Assembly (NCBI GenBank): GCA_029844215.1
Contig: CM056736.1
Location: forward strand, 58,651,562 to 58,715,561
Direction of reading: 5' to 3'
DNA length: 64,000 nt
DNA from: Przewalskia tangutica
Lineage: Eukaryota > Streptophyta > Magnoliopsida > Solanales > Solanaceae
Part shown: positions 33,503 through 44,795 of the stretch, piece by piece
Layout: each line of letters begins with the position of its first letter
How positions within the stretch are numbered: position 1 is the stretch's first letter
The notes under the pieces: model-generated
Told to the model about the DNA's origin: nothing
Seen by the model: the letters and a program-made list of their open reading frames with translations, nothing else
The model's database searches: none
Program-made: the position numbers and the translations under genes

Positions 33503-36500
33503 TGAAAACTTCTTTATCTCCAGAGGATAATTTAGTTAACAGAATTAATACTTTGTTAGCTCGAGAAGCTAACCACGGTAATGATATTACAAAGAATAGA
33601 TACTCCGTATCTTCTTCCAAATCCCGGGAGAATGAAGAGTATATTAAACAAAAAACTTTATCTCAAGAGGATAAAGTAATCAGAAGAATTGATACTTTGT
33701 TAGCTCCAGAAGCTAAGTCAATTGGTGGTAGGAATACTACTATGCTTCCACAAAAGCACAGTAGACTTGGCACCATTAAGGAAAAAACCATTTTTAAAAT
33801 CGATTGGAAAACCCTTAACAAACTATGGGTAGATCCAGAAAATGCCATTAAAAGAAAATGGTACAACAGCACTTTCCCACTCGAGGAAAGAAGAGAATTT
33901 AGAAATAGTTGGATCAGTGATATGAATGTAATTAATGATAATATTGAATTCTTCAAGTGGTTCAAATCACGGATAAACTCCATAATGGTAGCCAGTCCCT
34001 AAGCACCATTTCTAACAAATGGTTCGCAGGAGAAAATGCTATTAAAACAGTAACTCCGCCATTAAAAAAGGAGGAGGTCTCCATAAATGATTCAGTCAAA
34101 CCAAAAGGGAAGACTCTATCCGATTGTTTCTTTAACATCTCACAAGTATTGATGAAACAACGCAAAACAGCAGATGTTAACAACAATATTTTAAACAAGG
34201 TTAATAATAAAATCAGAGAACTAAGTAAAAGTTCCATTTCGAAAGATAAGGTATTAACCAATCCAAAGTTAAGAAACTTGGAAAAAAAGAGAATCAAGAA
34301 AAGGGTCAGAAAGCCCAAAAGAATGATTAATGGTAAAACAGTTACAAAACTTAGTAAAGAACGGTCCAGTAATGACTCTGAAGTTTCTTCAGAAAACTAT
34401 TACAGTAATAATAGTTCATCAAATTATGGTCCAGATAGTTCCACCTCCAAATTTCGGTGAGTAATCGGGAAAATCTGCACTTGTATGAAACAAAAGATTA
34501 ATGTTATCACAGATAACCACCATAAGGTTTCCATTAAAGAAACGAATTCTGACACTACTATTCAGGATTTGTTAAAAGAGATTATAAATCTAAAAAATGA
34601 AATCCTCAGTATGAAAAGAAGTCCCAGTCCCACAGGTCAAACCTTGACAACAGAGAATAATTCAGGATTAAGATTAATTTCCAAAGCCAGAACATTAAGC
34701 TACCATGTCCCTATTAAGGTGATAATAAACAAAGATTTTATCTTAGAAAGTATAGCATTATTAGACTCTGGAGCAGATCAAAATTGCATTTGCGAAGGTT
34801 TAATTCCCACTAAGTACTTAAGTAAAAGTACCCATAAGTTATACTCCGCCACAGGAGATAACATAAAAATAAATTGGAAACTTTCTAAAGCCCATGTCTG
34901 TAATAATGGTATTTGCTTCACTAATGATTTCGTTATTACACAAACGTAACTGAAGAAATTATTCTAGGAATCCCTTTCCTAACACAGATAAAACCTTATA
35001 CCGCTAAATTAGACGGTATTTACACCAGTTCTATGGGAAGAAACCTTGTGTTCCCATACGTAAAACCTTTGACTGCTGATCACAGTAATCATGTTAAACA
35101 GAAGACAGTCTTTAAAATACGGCTATTAACCAATCAGGTTAACTACCTAAAAGAAGACGTTAAAATAAAAAGGATAGAATCTTTTTTAAAAACCCCGGAG
35201 GTTATTAAAAGAGTAAAAACTTTGATAGATTCTATGGAAAAAGAAATATGTTCAGAACTACCGAATGCCTTCTGGAAAAGAAAAAAGCATACTGTAGATC
35301 TGCCATACACGGATGACTTTCGTGAGAAGAACATTCCCACAAAAGCCAGACCGATCCAAATGAGCCATGAGCTCATGGAACACTGTAAGAAAGAAGTCAA
35401 TGATTTACTAAAAAAAGGAATCATCAGACATTCTAAATCACCATGGAGTTGTTCAGCTTTCTATGTTAACAAGAATGCTGAAAAAGAAAGAGGAGTCCCA
35501 AGACTCGTCATCAATTATAAACCTCTTAACCAGGCATTAAAATGGATTAGGTACCCGATTCCTAATAAAAGAGATTTATTAAAAAGAACTTATAATGCTA
35601 ATGTCTACAGTAAGTTCGACATGAAGTCAGGATTCTGGCAAATTCAAGTCGATGAAAAGGATAGGTATAAAACAGCCTTCAATGTCCCCTTCGGACAATA
35701 TGAATGGAATGTAATGCCTTTTGGGCTTAAGAATGCCCCTTCCGAATTTCAGAACATCATGAATAACATATTCAACCCTTACAGTCAATACATGATTGTA
35801 TACATAGATGATGTCCTGGTATTCTCAGATAACATAGAACAGCATTTTAAGCATCTTAACACTTTTGCCCAAACCGTTAAGTATAATGGTCTAGCAGTAA
35901 GTGCCAAAAAGATAAAGCTGTTTCAAATGTACCATTAGGTTCTTAGGGCATGATCTCTATCAAGGAACCTATAAACCAATTTGCAGAGCCATAGAGTTCT
36001 CCACCAAGTTCCCCGATGAAATTCCTGATAAAACTCAGCTACAAAGATTCTTAGGAAGTCTTAATTATGTTGCAGATTTTATCCCAAGAATTAGACAGAT
36101 TTGTGAGCCGTTATATAAAAGGCTAAAGAAAAATCCAGTCCCTTGGTCAGAAGAATGCACTAGAGTCACATGAGATAAAAGAAATTGTCCAGAAGCTTCC
36201 ATGTTTAGGCATCCCTAATCCAGAAGCCTTTATGATAGTAGAAACCGATGCCTCTGACATAGGCTACGGTGGTATCCTTAAACAAAGAATTTCTCTTGAG
36301 TCAGTTGAACAGTTAGTAAGATTTACTTCTGGAAACTGGAACCAAGCACAGAAAAACTATAGCACAGTTAAAAAAGAAATATTGTCTATAGTACTATGTA
36401 TTACAAAGTTTCAAGATGATTTAATAAACAAAGAATTTTTATTAAGAGTCGACTGCAAAGCAGCCAAGGACATTTTGCAAAAAGATGTTAAAAATCTAGT

Positions 36501-36678
36501 TTCCAAACAGATTTTTGCCCGATGGCAAGCCTTATTATCCAGTTTCGATTTTAAGATTGATTTCATAAAAGGAGAAGAAAACTCTTTACCAGATTTTCTG
36601 ACAAGAGAATTTTTGCAGGGAGATAATGAGACCAGGCTTTCCGGGCTTACGCCCGATACGACCTCCGTTTCAAAGTAA
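33502..36678 (+). pseudogene. Type B ORF2: protease, RT and RNase H, few breaks
   Basis: About 1,058 codons with breaks near 33965, 34455, 34950 and 35930-36230. Between these the frames are open: N-terminal domain 33502-34000, basic and Ser-rich region to 34460, protease with LLDSGADQNCICEG (34485-34949), then RT 35033-35938 with fingers (VDLPYTDD), palm (KFDMKSGFWQIQVDE, YIDDVLVFS at 35801-35827) and thumb. RNase H 36232-36678 shows VETDASDIGYGG and RVDCKAAKDIL. The catalytic residues expected of caulimovirid RT (Asp-Asp of YIDD) and RNase H (the first Asp) are present. It is the only source of RT type in this locus. Confidence 0.9.
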
Positions 36679-37836
36679 GCCAGAAGAAAAACTAAAACAG
36701 CCTTTTCAAGCAGAAAGCTCAAGTAAAGCTTTACATAAACCTCGTGGACAGAATATGTTCACAGTTCTGGGAAACCTCCCAATAATACCAGCCCTCCCCA
36801 AAGAGCTAACCCAGAAAAAGCTGGCACAACCTTTTAAGGCCACGCCATCAGAAACAGAAAGTAAAAAGAACTACAGGATGGTTCCTCCAGAATCATATTC
36901 AGAAGCAGTTAAACCAGCAACTCCAATAAAAAAGGAGTCCTCAGTTCCGATTCCAAAATGGGAATTTATCCAGACAAGTTTTGCTTGAATGGCATTAGAT
37001 AAACAGTACGAAAATTTCAGAGTGCAAGACCTTCTGAAACCATGTTATACAGACCACCAGTATGTGGATAACCAAGACCCGATAAAAACAAGGAGGTATT
37101 ATGAATTTATTTTAGTGGATACAGATTCCATTGAGATAGAACACAAGTACTTCGATAAAACAGGAGGAATCGAGTATTCCAAATTCACGATCAAAAAGAT
37201 CTTGAGTCCGTTTAATTGGTATATGGATCATTTGCAGACACCAATACCACTATCCGAGACCCATAAACCCCAAACATATAATTGGTATGATTACAAAGAT
37301 GCATGGTTTAATTTCCTATATGTGCGCCCAAATACGCATACATGGTTTGTTAAATATGCTGAAGATATGAAAGATAAGATCATTCCCAGGTGGTTCTACG
37401 AATGGTGGAAAATATTTGGTGGAAATCTACAGGTGGTTGCCCCGAGCTTCCAAAAATCGAGACGCCTTTTGCCAGAACAATGATTTCGACACTTCCAGAG
37501 CACATTAAATTGTGTAAATTTTTATCGAAAAGGGTTTCTTACATCCTAAATCGACGCTCGATATCCAAGAAATAAAATGTAATCAAATATCTTAGCAAGA
37601 CCATCAAGATTAAAGGATGGAGTCCAAAATTAAAAGAAGATAAAAAGAAGAAGTCATCTTCCTCAGAAGAGACATCAAGTTCCAAAACTGAAACCAGAAG
37701 AAGGCTCCTAGAGGCCTTAGCAAAACTAGAAGATGACGAAGACGTGGCATCTAGCCACAATGAAACAGATAATGGCGACATGCTCATTCCCCGAGGAATT
37801 GCACAAGCCTACGCAGAAGCGTACCTCAGCAAATAA
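36626..37836 (+). pseudogene. Type B ORF3, frameshifted copy
   Basis: Start ATG 36626 lies inside the end of ORF2 in the +1 frame (53-base overlap). Stop at 36986-36988 where sister copies read a CAG-containing codon, then open 36989-37483; shifted at about 37455-37560. Same architecture as the open copy at 42260. Confidence 0.82.
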
Positions 37837-37844
37837 TGACAGAA

Positions 37845-38070
37845 GGTCCCTTCCAGAAAAGGACATAAAGCAGGATGGTGACACTTGCCCTTTCAGAAAA
37901 GCAAAGGACACTTGCCCCGTCGAAAAATCAAAGGATAAAGCAGATAGCGACACTTGCCTCTTCAGAAAAGCAAGAGCCAAGAAAGCGACATAAAGCAGAA
38001 AGAGACGTAAAGCAGAAAAAGACAAAGGACTTAAAAAGAAGACGTTTGCCCTTTCAAAAAAGTAAAGGTC
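37845..38070 (+). repeat. Purine-rich repeat block (type B)
   Basis: Practically identical to 31970-32195. Confidence 0.7.
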
Positions 38071-38142
38071 ATGTAATCTTAGCCGTCCATTTGTTTTAAC
38101 CAGAACCGTCCACGTGTTAGGACGAATAGTTCATTCGAGGCC

Positions 38143-38247
38143 TATTTAAGGCTCTCACTTGTAAACATAGAAGGCATTCGGAAATACCCTCTCTCTCTCT
38201 CTCTTTCCTTGATCTTCAGATCCTCTCCTTTCAATGCTTTGAATAAA
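38143..38247 (+). promoter_or_regulatory. Viral core promoter and AATAAA signal
   Basis: TATTTAAG 38143-38150, CT tract about 38189-38206, AATAAA 38242-38247. Confidence 0.75.
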
Positions 38248-38347
38248 ATTGTAAGTTTTAAAAAACTTAAGTTTTATTTTCTTATATTTTGGTTTTAAAT
38301 TCTGCTTTTCGCATCTTAAACTGTTATTCCGCTTTATTCACACTTTA

Positions 38348-38363
38348 TGGTATCAGAGCCATG
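38348..38363 (+). other. Primer-binding site for initiator Met-tRNA
   Basis: Exact TGGTATCAGAGCCATG; its ATG opens the sORF 38361-38384. Confidence 0.92.
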
Positions 38364-39090
38364 TTGGTAGAGATGAGTGAGTAGTCTCATACTACCGTCC
38401 TTAGGGCGGTGTTGTTCTTAGGTTACTAGGAGTCCTGTTACTCTGTTTGAATTCCTGTAAAGCTACCAGTATAGTGACCCTGTTCGCTAGTAGTTATACT
38501 GTTCTTAGTTTACTGTAGTTACCGATGTCGTAACCCTGTTCCGTTAGAAGTCATACTGTTCAAATTCCTGTAGTTACCGATGTTGTTACCCTGTTCCGTT
38601 AGTAGTCCACTATTCCTTAGGATGTTTAATCACTTAGGTGTGACCGCTCGCTTGAAAGATCGATGAAAGTACCATCGTAGTAAGCTTTCCAAGCGAGATT
38701 AAGCCCGCAGGCCGGGGTAGGCGTAGGGTATGACTGTTGGATGTCGCTGAAGAACGTAGGAGATGGTCTCAGACAAACAGAACAAGTTGACCGGTTAAGT
38801 TATTAAAAAGAATAAGAAATAGTGTAAGCGTCTACGGTAGGAGAACTATTTAGGTAATTATAGTGTATAAGAACTAGTATTGACAACTACGGTAGGTGAA
38901 CTATTTAGGTAATTATAGTTAGCAAAGAACTAGTATGAACAACTAGGATAGGAGTACTATTTAGGTAGTCGGAGGAATAAGAAAAGAGTAGGATCGAGTC
39001 CTAGTAACAAGATTGAACAGCAGCCCTAGGATAAGGATGGTAGTTTCCACGCTTATCAACAAACCTTGGTTTAAACCAGGTAAATTAAGA
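38364..39090 (+). promoter_or_regulatory. Type C leader
   Basis: 5' arm 38391-38407 and 3' arm 39023-39044 of the long-range stem; ~53-base repeats at about 38826-38990. Clearly diverged from the shared A/B leader between the stem arms. Confidence 0.72.
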
Positions 39091-39396
39091 ATGAAGATGC
39101 GTCAAGAATTTAATCATATAAGAAGATATAATTCTCAAACAATCAAGTTTATTACAATTAGTAATGAGTGTAATAGAAGGATAAAGGCAAACCTTAAGAA
39201 ATTAGGGTATTATAAAATTGCTAAACCTATTGAAGGTTTGGATGATTTTTATCAAGTCATAATTAGACAGTTAATCATCAATAAAAGGACTGAACTCTAT
39301 GAAGAAAACGTAGGGTTAAGAATAAGGGTTGATAGCTTATCAACAGCGTTAAAAATTACTCATCGTCTGAATGAGCTTCATACAACCCAGTATTAA
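39091..39396 (+). CDS. ORF1, 101-aa conserved protein (type C)
   Basis: Intact, MKMRQEFNHIRRYNSQ to HTTQY. An upstream in-frame extension has no ATG, so this start is taken. Overlaps ORF2 by one base (TAATG). Unknown function. Confidence 0.8.
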   Translation: MKMRQEFNHIRRYNSQTIKFITISNECNRRIKANLKKLGYYKIAKPIEGLDDFYQVIIRQLIINKRTELYEENVGLRIRVDSLSTALKITHRLNELHTTQY

Positions 39397-41669
39397 TGGA
39401 AACTTTTTTATCTCCAAAAGATAATTTAGTTGACGGAATTAATACTTTATTAGCTCAAGAAGCTAACAAGGAAAGATACTCTGTATCTTCTTCCAAATCC
39501 CGGGAGAATAAAGAGTATATTAAACAAAAGGCTTTATCTCAAGAGGATAAAATAATCAGAAGAATTGATACTTTATTAGCTGCAGAAGCTAAGTCAGTTG
39601 GTGGTAGGAATACTACTATGCTTCCACAAAAGCACGGTAGACTTGGCACCATTAAGGAAGACATCGGTTTTAAAATCGATTGGAAAACCCTTAACAAATT
39701 ATGGGTAGATCCAGAACATGCCATTAAAAGAAAATGGTACAACAGCACTTTCCCACTCGAGGAAAGAAAAGAATTTAGAGATAATCGATAAGTGATATGA
39801 ACAATTAATTCTAATGTAGAATTCTTTAGGTGGTTTGAAATCACTAATAAAATCCATAATGGCAGACAGTCCCTGAGCTCCATTGTTAACAAATGGTCCA
39901 CAGGAGAGAAAACTGTTAAAACAGTTACACCATTGCTAAAACAAGATAAGGTCTCCGTAAAGGGAAAGATCTTGTTAAATACTTCGTTTAAAAAGAACGA
40001 AAAGGATCCAAAAGGAATCCTGCAACAAAAGGAAGAAATCCGACAGTTGTTACAAGATACTGGTGCAAGAAAGGCCCATGTGTCTAGTGATATACCGATT
40101 GGAACAGAAGGGAAAACCCTTCCTGATAATTTCTTTAAAGGGTTGTTGGCAAAACGCCGTAAAAACCCTGAAAATGTTAATAATCAGTTTTTAAGCAAGA
40201 TTAATAAAAAGTTTAATGAACTTAATTCAATCAGAAAATCCATTAAGGATAAAAGGTTTAATGAACTTAGTTCAATCAAAGGATCCAGTAGGGATTCTAG
40301 TTCAAAAGATAAACGTGATAAATTAACTAATCCAAAGTTAATTAACATCAAAAGGAACAAGAAAAGGGTCAGGAAACCCAAAAGAAGGATGAATAATAAT
40401 TCATTAACTGTTACAAAGTTAGATGAAGAACAGTCCAGTAATAATTCTGAAGTTTCTTCAGAAAAGTATTACAGTGACGATAGTTCATCAAATTACAGTT
40501 CAGGTAGTTCCACCTCCACTGATCGTGAGAAATCGGGAAAACTGCACAGTATGAAACAGAGTACGGTTATCACAGATAACCACCAGAAGGTTCCCATTAA
40601 AGAAACTAAATCCGACGCTACGGTTCAGGATTTATTAAAAGAGATTAAAAAGTTAAAAGGAGAAATTCTTAGCATGAAAAAGAATCTCAGTCCTTTAAAA
40701 GCTGAAACGTTGGTAAATGGTTCATTAAGGAATTTAATTCCTGTTAATAATCAGTTAACACCACCCCCTTCTGAAGAAGCAGGAAGTAAACCAGGGTTAA
40801 TGTTAATGTCCAAAGCACTAAGCTACCAGGTCATTAATAAGATTTTAATAAATAGAGATTTTATTAAAGAATCTATTAAGTTGTTAGACTCTGGAGCAGA
40901 TCAAAATTGTATTTGCGAAGGATTAGTTCCAACTAAGTACTTAAGTAAAAGTACCCGTAAGCTATACTCTACTACAGGAGATAGCATTAATATAAACTGG
41001 AAGCTTTTAAAAGCTCATAAAGATATTTGCTTCGATAATGATTTTGTTATTATACAAATCATAACTGAAGATATTAATTTAGGAATATCCTTCCTAACTC
41101 AGATAAAAGCTTATACCGCAAAGTTAAACGGTATTTACACCAGTTCTATGGGAAGAAACCTTGTGTTCCCATACGTACAATTTTTAATTGATCACAGTGA
41201 TCATGTTAAACAGAAAACAGTCTTTAAAATATGGCTATTAACCAATCAGGTTAACTACCTAAAAAAAGATGTTAAAATAAAAAGGATAGAATCTAATTTA
41301 AAAACCCCGGAGGTAATCGATAGGGTTAAAATTTTAATTGATTCTATAGAAAGAAAAATATGTCCAGCTCTACCAAATGCTTTCTGCGAAAGAAAGAAGC
41401 ATACTGTAGATCTGCCATACACGGATGACTTAAGTGAGAAGAACATTCCCACAAAAGCCAGTCTGATCCAGATGAGCCATGAGCTCATAGAACACTGTAA
41501 AAAGGAAGTCAATGATCCACTTGAAAAAGAAATCATTAGACATTCTAAATCACAAAGGAGTTATTCAGCTTTCTACGTCTATAAGAACGCTGAAAAAGAA
41601 AGAGGAGTCTCGAGACTCATAAATCAGAGACCACATAGGTACCCAATACCTAGTAAAAAGGTTTATTGA
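39396..41669 (+). pseudogene. Type C ORF2: protease polyprotein without RT palm, one broken stretch
   Basis: Starts METFLSPKDNLVD. A break at 39785-39835 (sister sequence there has ATTGGATAAG and CAGAATT) separates it from the open 578-codon remainder 39933-41669. Domain order: N-terminal domain, Lys-rich repeats (RFNELSSIKG and similar), NLS-like KKRVRKPKRR, Ser-rich stretch, coiled coil, protease (LLDSGADQNC), RT fingers, stop after KKVY. The downstream palm is deleted. Confidence 0.87.
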
Positions 41670-42259
41670 TATCTTTTCAGGCAGCCATTAGGTCCTTAAG
41701 ATATGATCTCTATCAAGGAACCAATAAACCAATCCATAAGAGCCATTGAGTTCTCTGCTAAAATCCCGAGTAAGATTCCTATAGGAAGTCTTAAATACAT
41801 AGCAGATTTTATAAAATGATTAGTCCAGAAAATTCCAGGTTTAGGAATCTCTAATCTAATGACTTTTATGATAAAGTAAGTCTTTAACAGTCAGGCTAAA
41901 AACCATTGGATTTAGCATGAAAGGTCGGAAGGAACTATGCCGTCTTTCAGTGGAAATAACCAGAGGGTTCGTTAAGATAGATACCTCCTAAATAGGAAGT
42001 AGTCTTCAGAAACAGTCGAACAAATTGATAAGAGTCAAAATTGTTTCATATAGAGTACTATGTAGTACCAAAATAATTTGCTAATATTTTTAAGAGTCGA
42101 CTGCAAAGCAGCCAAAGAAACTTTACAAAAAAGATTTAGTTTTAAAACAGATTTTGCCAGGAGGCAGGCCTTATTATCAAATTTCGAATTTTAAATTTGA
42201 TTTTTAAAAGGAAAAACTCTCTACCAAATTTCCTGACTAGAGAATTTTGCAGGGAAATA
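41670..42259 (+). pseudogene. Degenerate RT thumb / RNase H remnant (type C)
   Basis: Compared with 35580-36600 the whole palm (about 350 bases including YIDD) is gone. What follows is a patchwork of thumb-like, tail-like and RNase H-like pieces without an open frame. About 41916-41940 resembles the hairpin after the type A protease, with one mismatch in the stem. Confidence 0.78.
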
Positions 42260-43480
42260 ATGAGGCCAGGATCCCAGGGCTTACGCCCAATGAGACCCCC
42301 TTTTCAGAATAAATTGGAAGAAAAAATGAAACAGCCTTTTGCAGAAAAGACTGCAGTTCCAATTCTTCATAAACCCAGTGGACAAAATAGGTTCACAGTA
42401 TTGGGAGATCTCCCAATTATACCAGTCTCCTCTAAAAAGGGGAAGGAACAAGTTCAGCCGTTCAAGGCTACACCAAAGATCTGCCAGGCAGACGATTCTG
42501 AGGATGGTTCCCTAATCATACTCGAGGCGCTTAAACCAGTAGGGCCCCCTAAGAAAGAGATACCAGCCCCCATTCAGAAATGGGAATTTATCCATACCCA
42601 GACTTTGCCGATAATGGCACCGACAAACAAGATGAAAACTTTAGGTACAAGACTTGCTAAATCCCATTACACGTATCACCAAGATGTGGATACTCAAGAC
42701 TCCCTGAAAACTAGGAAGTACTATGAGTTTATTTTAGTTGATACCGACTCCATAGAAGTCGAACACAAGTATTTTGATAAAACAGATGGAATTGAGTATT
42801 CCAAGTTTACTATTAAAAAGATTTTAAGTCCATTTAATTGGTATGTAGATCACCTACAAACCCAGATACCATTATCCAGGACGCACAGACCGCAAGCCTA
42901 TAATTGGTATGATTATAAGGATGCATGGTTCAACTTTCTGTATGTTAGGCCAAATACCCACACTTGGTTCATCAAATATGCAGAAGGGATTAAAGAGAAA
43001 GTTATTCCCAGATGGTTCTACGAATGGTGGAGCATCTTTGGAGGAAATTCACAGGTGGTAGCTTCGAGCTTCCAGGATAAATATAAGAGTTTCCAAGAGG
43101 AACAACAGATTTCGACTTTACCAGAACATATTAAGTTATGCAAGTTCTTTTTTAATAAAAGAATTTCGTATATCATTAATTGGTCATTTGACATCCAGGA
43201 GATAAACAGGATCCGTTATTTAAGCAAGACCATCAGAATTAAAGGATGGAGCCCAAAACCCAGGGAAGAAGTTAAGGTAAAACCAGAAAGAAGAAGCCCA
43301 TCTTCCTCAGGTGAAACCTCACGTTCTAAATCAGAAACCAGAAGGAAGCTATTAGAAGCTCTGGCAAAGTTAGAGGATGAAGAAGAAGTGGAATCCAACC
43401 ACAGTGAAACAGATAACGGCGACATGCTCATTCCCCGAGGAATTGCACAAGCCTACGCAGAGGCGTACCTCAGCAAATAA
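42260..43480 (+). CDS. ORF3, about 406 aa, function unknown (type C)
   Basis: Open from MRPGSQGLRPMRPPFQ to AEAYLSK. The ATG at 42260 is conserved in all copies; the open frame upstream is ORF2 remnant. The N-terminal third is Pro- and Lys-rich (a segment around 42470-42680 differs from 2500-2720 at nearly every CAG/CTG, so some residues are doubtful). The centre is Trp/Tyr-rich (SPFNWYVDHLQT, NWYDYKDAWFNFLYVRP, PRWFYEWWSIFGG). The C-terminus is basic/Ser-rich, then a short Leu-rich acidic helix (RRKLLEALAKLEDEEE). Present in B and C, absent from A. Its position downstream of RT is that of the transactivator or P4 genes of some caulimovirids, but I see no recognisable viroplasmin domain. Confidence 0.8.
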   Translation: MRPGSQGLRPMRPPFQNKLEEKMKQPFAEKTAVPILHKPSGQNRFTVLGDLPIIPVSSKKGKEQVQPFKATPKICQADDSEDGSLIILEALKPVGPPKKEIPAPIQKWEFIHTQTLPIMAPTNKMKTLGTRLAKSHYTYHQDVDTQDSLKTRKYYEFILVDTDSIEVEHKYFDKTDGIEYSKFTIKKILSPFNWYVDHLQTQIPLSRTHRPQAYNWYDYKDAWFNFLYVRPNTHTWFIKYAEGIKEKVIPRWFYEWWSIFGGNSQVVASSFQDKYKSFQEEQQISTLPEHIKLCKFFFNKRISYIINWSFDIQEINRIRYLSKTIRIKGWSPKPREEVKVKPERRSPSSSGETSRSKSETRRKLLEALAKLEDEEEVESNHSETDNGDMLIPRGIAQAYAEAYLSK

Positions 43481-43488
43481 TGACAGCA

Positions 43489-43793
43489 GGTCCCTTCCAG
43501 AAAAGGACATAAAGCAGGATGGTGACACTTGCCCTTTCGGAAAAGCAAAGGACACTTGCCCCTTCAAGAAAGCAAAAGATAAAGCAGACAGCGACACTTG
43601 CCCCTTCAGAAAAGCAAGAGTCAGCAGATGGTGACATTTGCCCTTTCGCAAAAGCAAAGGACAAAACCAATAAAGCAGAAAGCGACATTTGCCTCTTCAG
43701 AAAAAGAGCCAAAGAAAGCGACATAAAGCAGAAAAAGACAAAGGACTTTAAAGCAGAAAAAGACGTTTGCCCTTTCAAAAAAGTAAAGGTCAT
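43489..43793 (+). repeat. Purine-rich repeat block (type C)
   Basis: Five to six units; near-identical to 3519-3823. Confidence 0.7.
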
Positions 43794-43863
43794 GTAATCT
43801 TAGCGGTCCATTTGTTTTAAACAGAACCGTCCACGTGTTAGGACGAATAGTCCATTCGAGGCC

Positions 43864-43972
43864 TATTTAAGGTTCTCATTTGTAAACATAGAAGGCATTC
43901 GGAAATACCCTCTCTCTCTCTCTCTTTCCTTGCCTGATCTTGTATCCCTCTCCTTTCAATGCTTTGAATAAA
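43864..43972 (+). promoter_or_regulatory. Viral core promoter and AATAAA signal
   Basis: TATTTAAG 43864-43871, CT tract about 43910-43927, AATAAA 43967-43972. Drives the best preserved type A unit. Confidence 0.77.
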
Positions 43973-44072
43973 ATTGTAAGTTTTAAAAAACTTAAGTTTT
44001 ATTTTCTTATATTTTGGTTTTAAATTCTGCTTTTCGCATCTTAAACTGTTATTCCGCTTTATTCACATTTTA

Positions 44073-44088
44073 TGGTATCAAAGCCATG
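44073..44088 (+). other. Primer-binding site for initiator Met-tRNA
   Basis: TGGTATCAAAGCCATG, one change from consensus. Confidence 0.9.
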
Positions 44089-44795
44089 TTGGTAGAGATG
44101 AGTGAGTAGTCTCATACTACCGTCCTTAGGGCGGTGTTGTTCTTAGGTTGCTAGGAAGAGTCCTGTTACTCTGTTTGAATTCTCAGAGCTACCGAATAGT
44201 GACCTGCTCGCCGAAGTCCGCTCTAGTTCTGTAGTTACCATGGTCGTAACCTGTTCCGCCGAAGTCTCATCGCTCAGTTCAGTAGTTACCGTAATAGTTA
44301 CCTGTCTCGCCGTAAGTCTACTATTCTGTTAGAGATTAATCACTTAGTGGTTATCTTTGTTCGCTCATCCTCGCGAGTACTCTGTAGTAAGCTTTCTGGA
44401 GCGTTGATTTAGCGAAAGGACCAGGTGTGCTGGGCCGTATCGTTGGATGTCGCCGAAGATCGTAGGAGAAAGTGTCAGATGAACAGGACATGTTAACTGT
44501 TTAAGTAATTAAAAAAGAATAGGAAATAGTGTTGACAACTAGGATAGGAGAACTATTTAGGTAAAGAAAGAACAAGAACTAGTATTGACAACTAGGATAG
44601 GAGAACCACTTAGGTAAAGAAAGAACAAGAACTAGTGTAGACAACTAGGATAGGAGTACTATTAAGTAGTCGAAGGAATAAGAAAAGAGTAGGACTAAAA
44701 GCCTAGTAACAAGTTAGAACAACAGCCCTAGGATAAGGATGGTAGTCTCCACGCTTATCAACAGACCCTTTGGTTATAAACCAAGTAGTTTATAA
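44089..44795 (+). promoter_or_regulatory. Type A leader with shunt-like layout
   Basis: A 7-codon sORF (44086-44109, MLVEMSE) stops 6 bases before the 5' arm ACTACCGTCCTTAGGGC (44116-44132). The 3' arm (44725-44746, ending GGATAAGGATGGTAGT) can pair with it over about 13 base pairs plus a GGGC/GCCC extension. ORF1 starts 49 bases beyond. A smaller hairpin, GGTAG..ATGAG / CTCAT.CTACC, overlaps the sORF and competes with the long stem. Three 53-base repeats at 44534-44680. Confidence 0.75.

Larger units (their letters stand above)
32467..38347 (+). mobile_element. Type B unit, second copy (best RT copy)
   Basis: Head-to-tail with the first B unit. Its RT and RNase H reading frames are the longest in the window. 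Confidence 0.92.
38348..44072 (+). mobile_element. Type C unit, complete
   Basis: The only full-length uninterrupted type C unit here. Leader, ORF1, ORF2 with protease, RT/RNase H remnant, open ORF3, repeat block, promoter, then the PBS of the next unit. Confidence 0.92.

Noticed and set aside
38348..44072. Type C as an LTR retrotransposon
   Set aside because: No LTRs or target duplications flank the unit; gene content, leader, PBS and redundant promoter/poly(A) layout fit a pararetrovirus.
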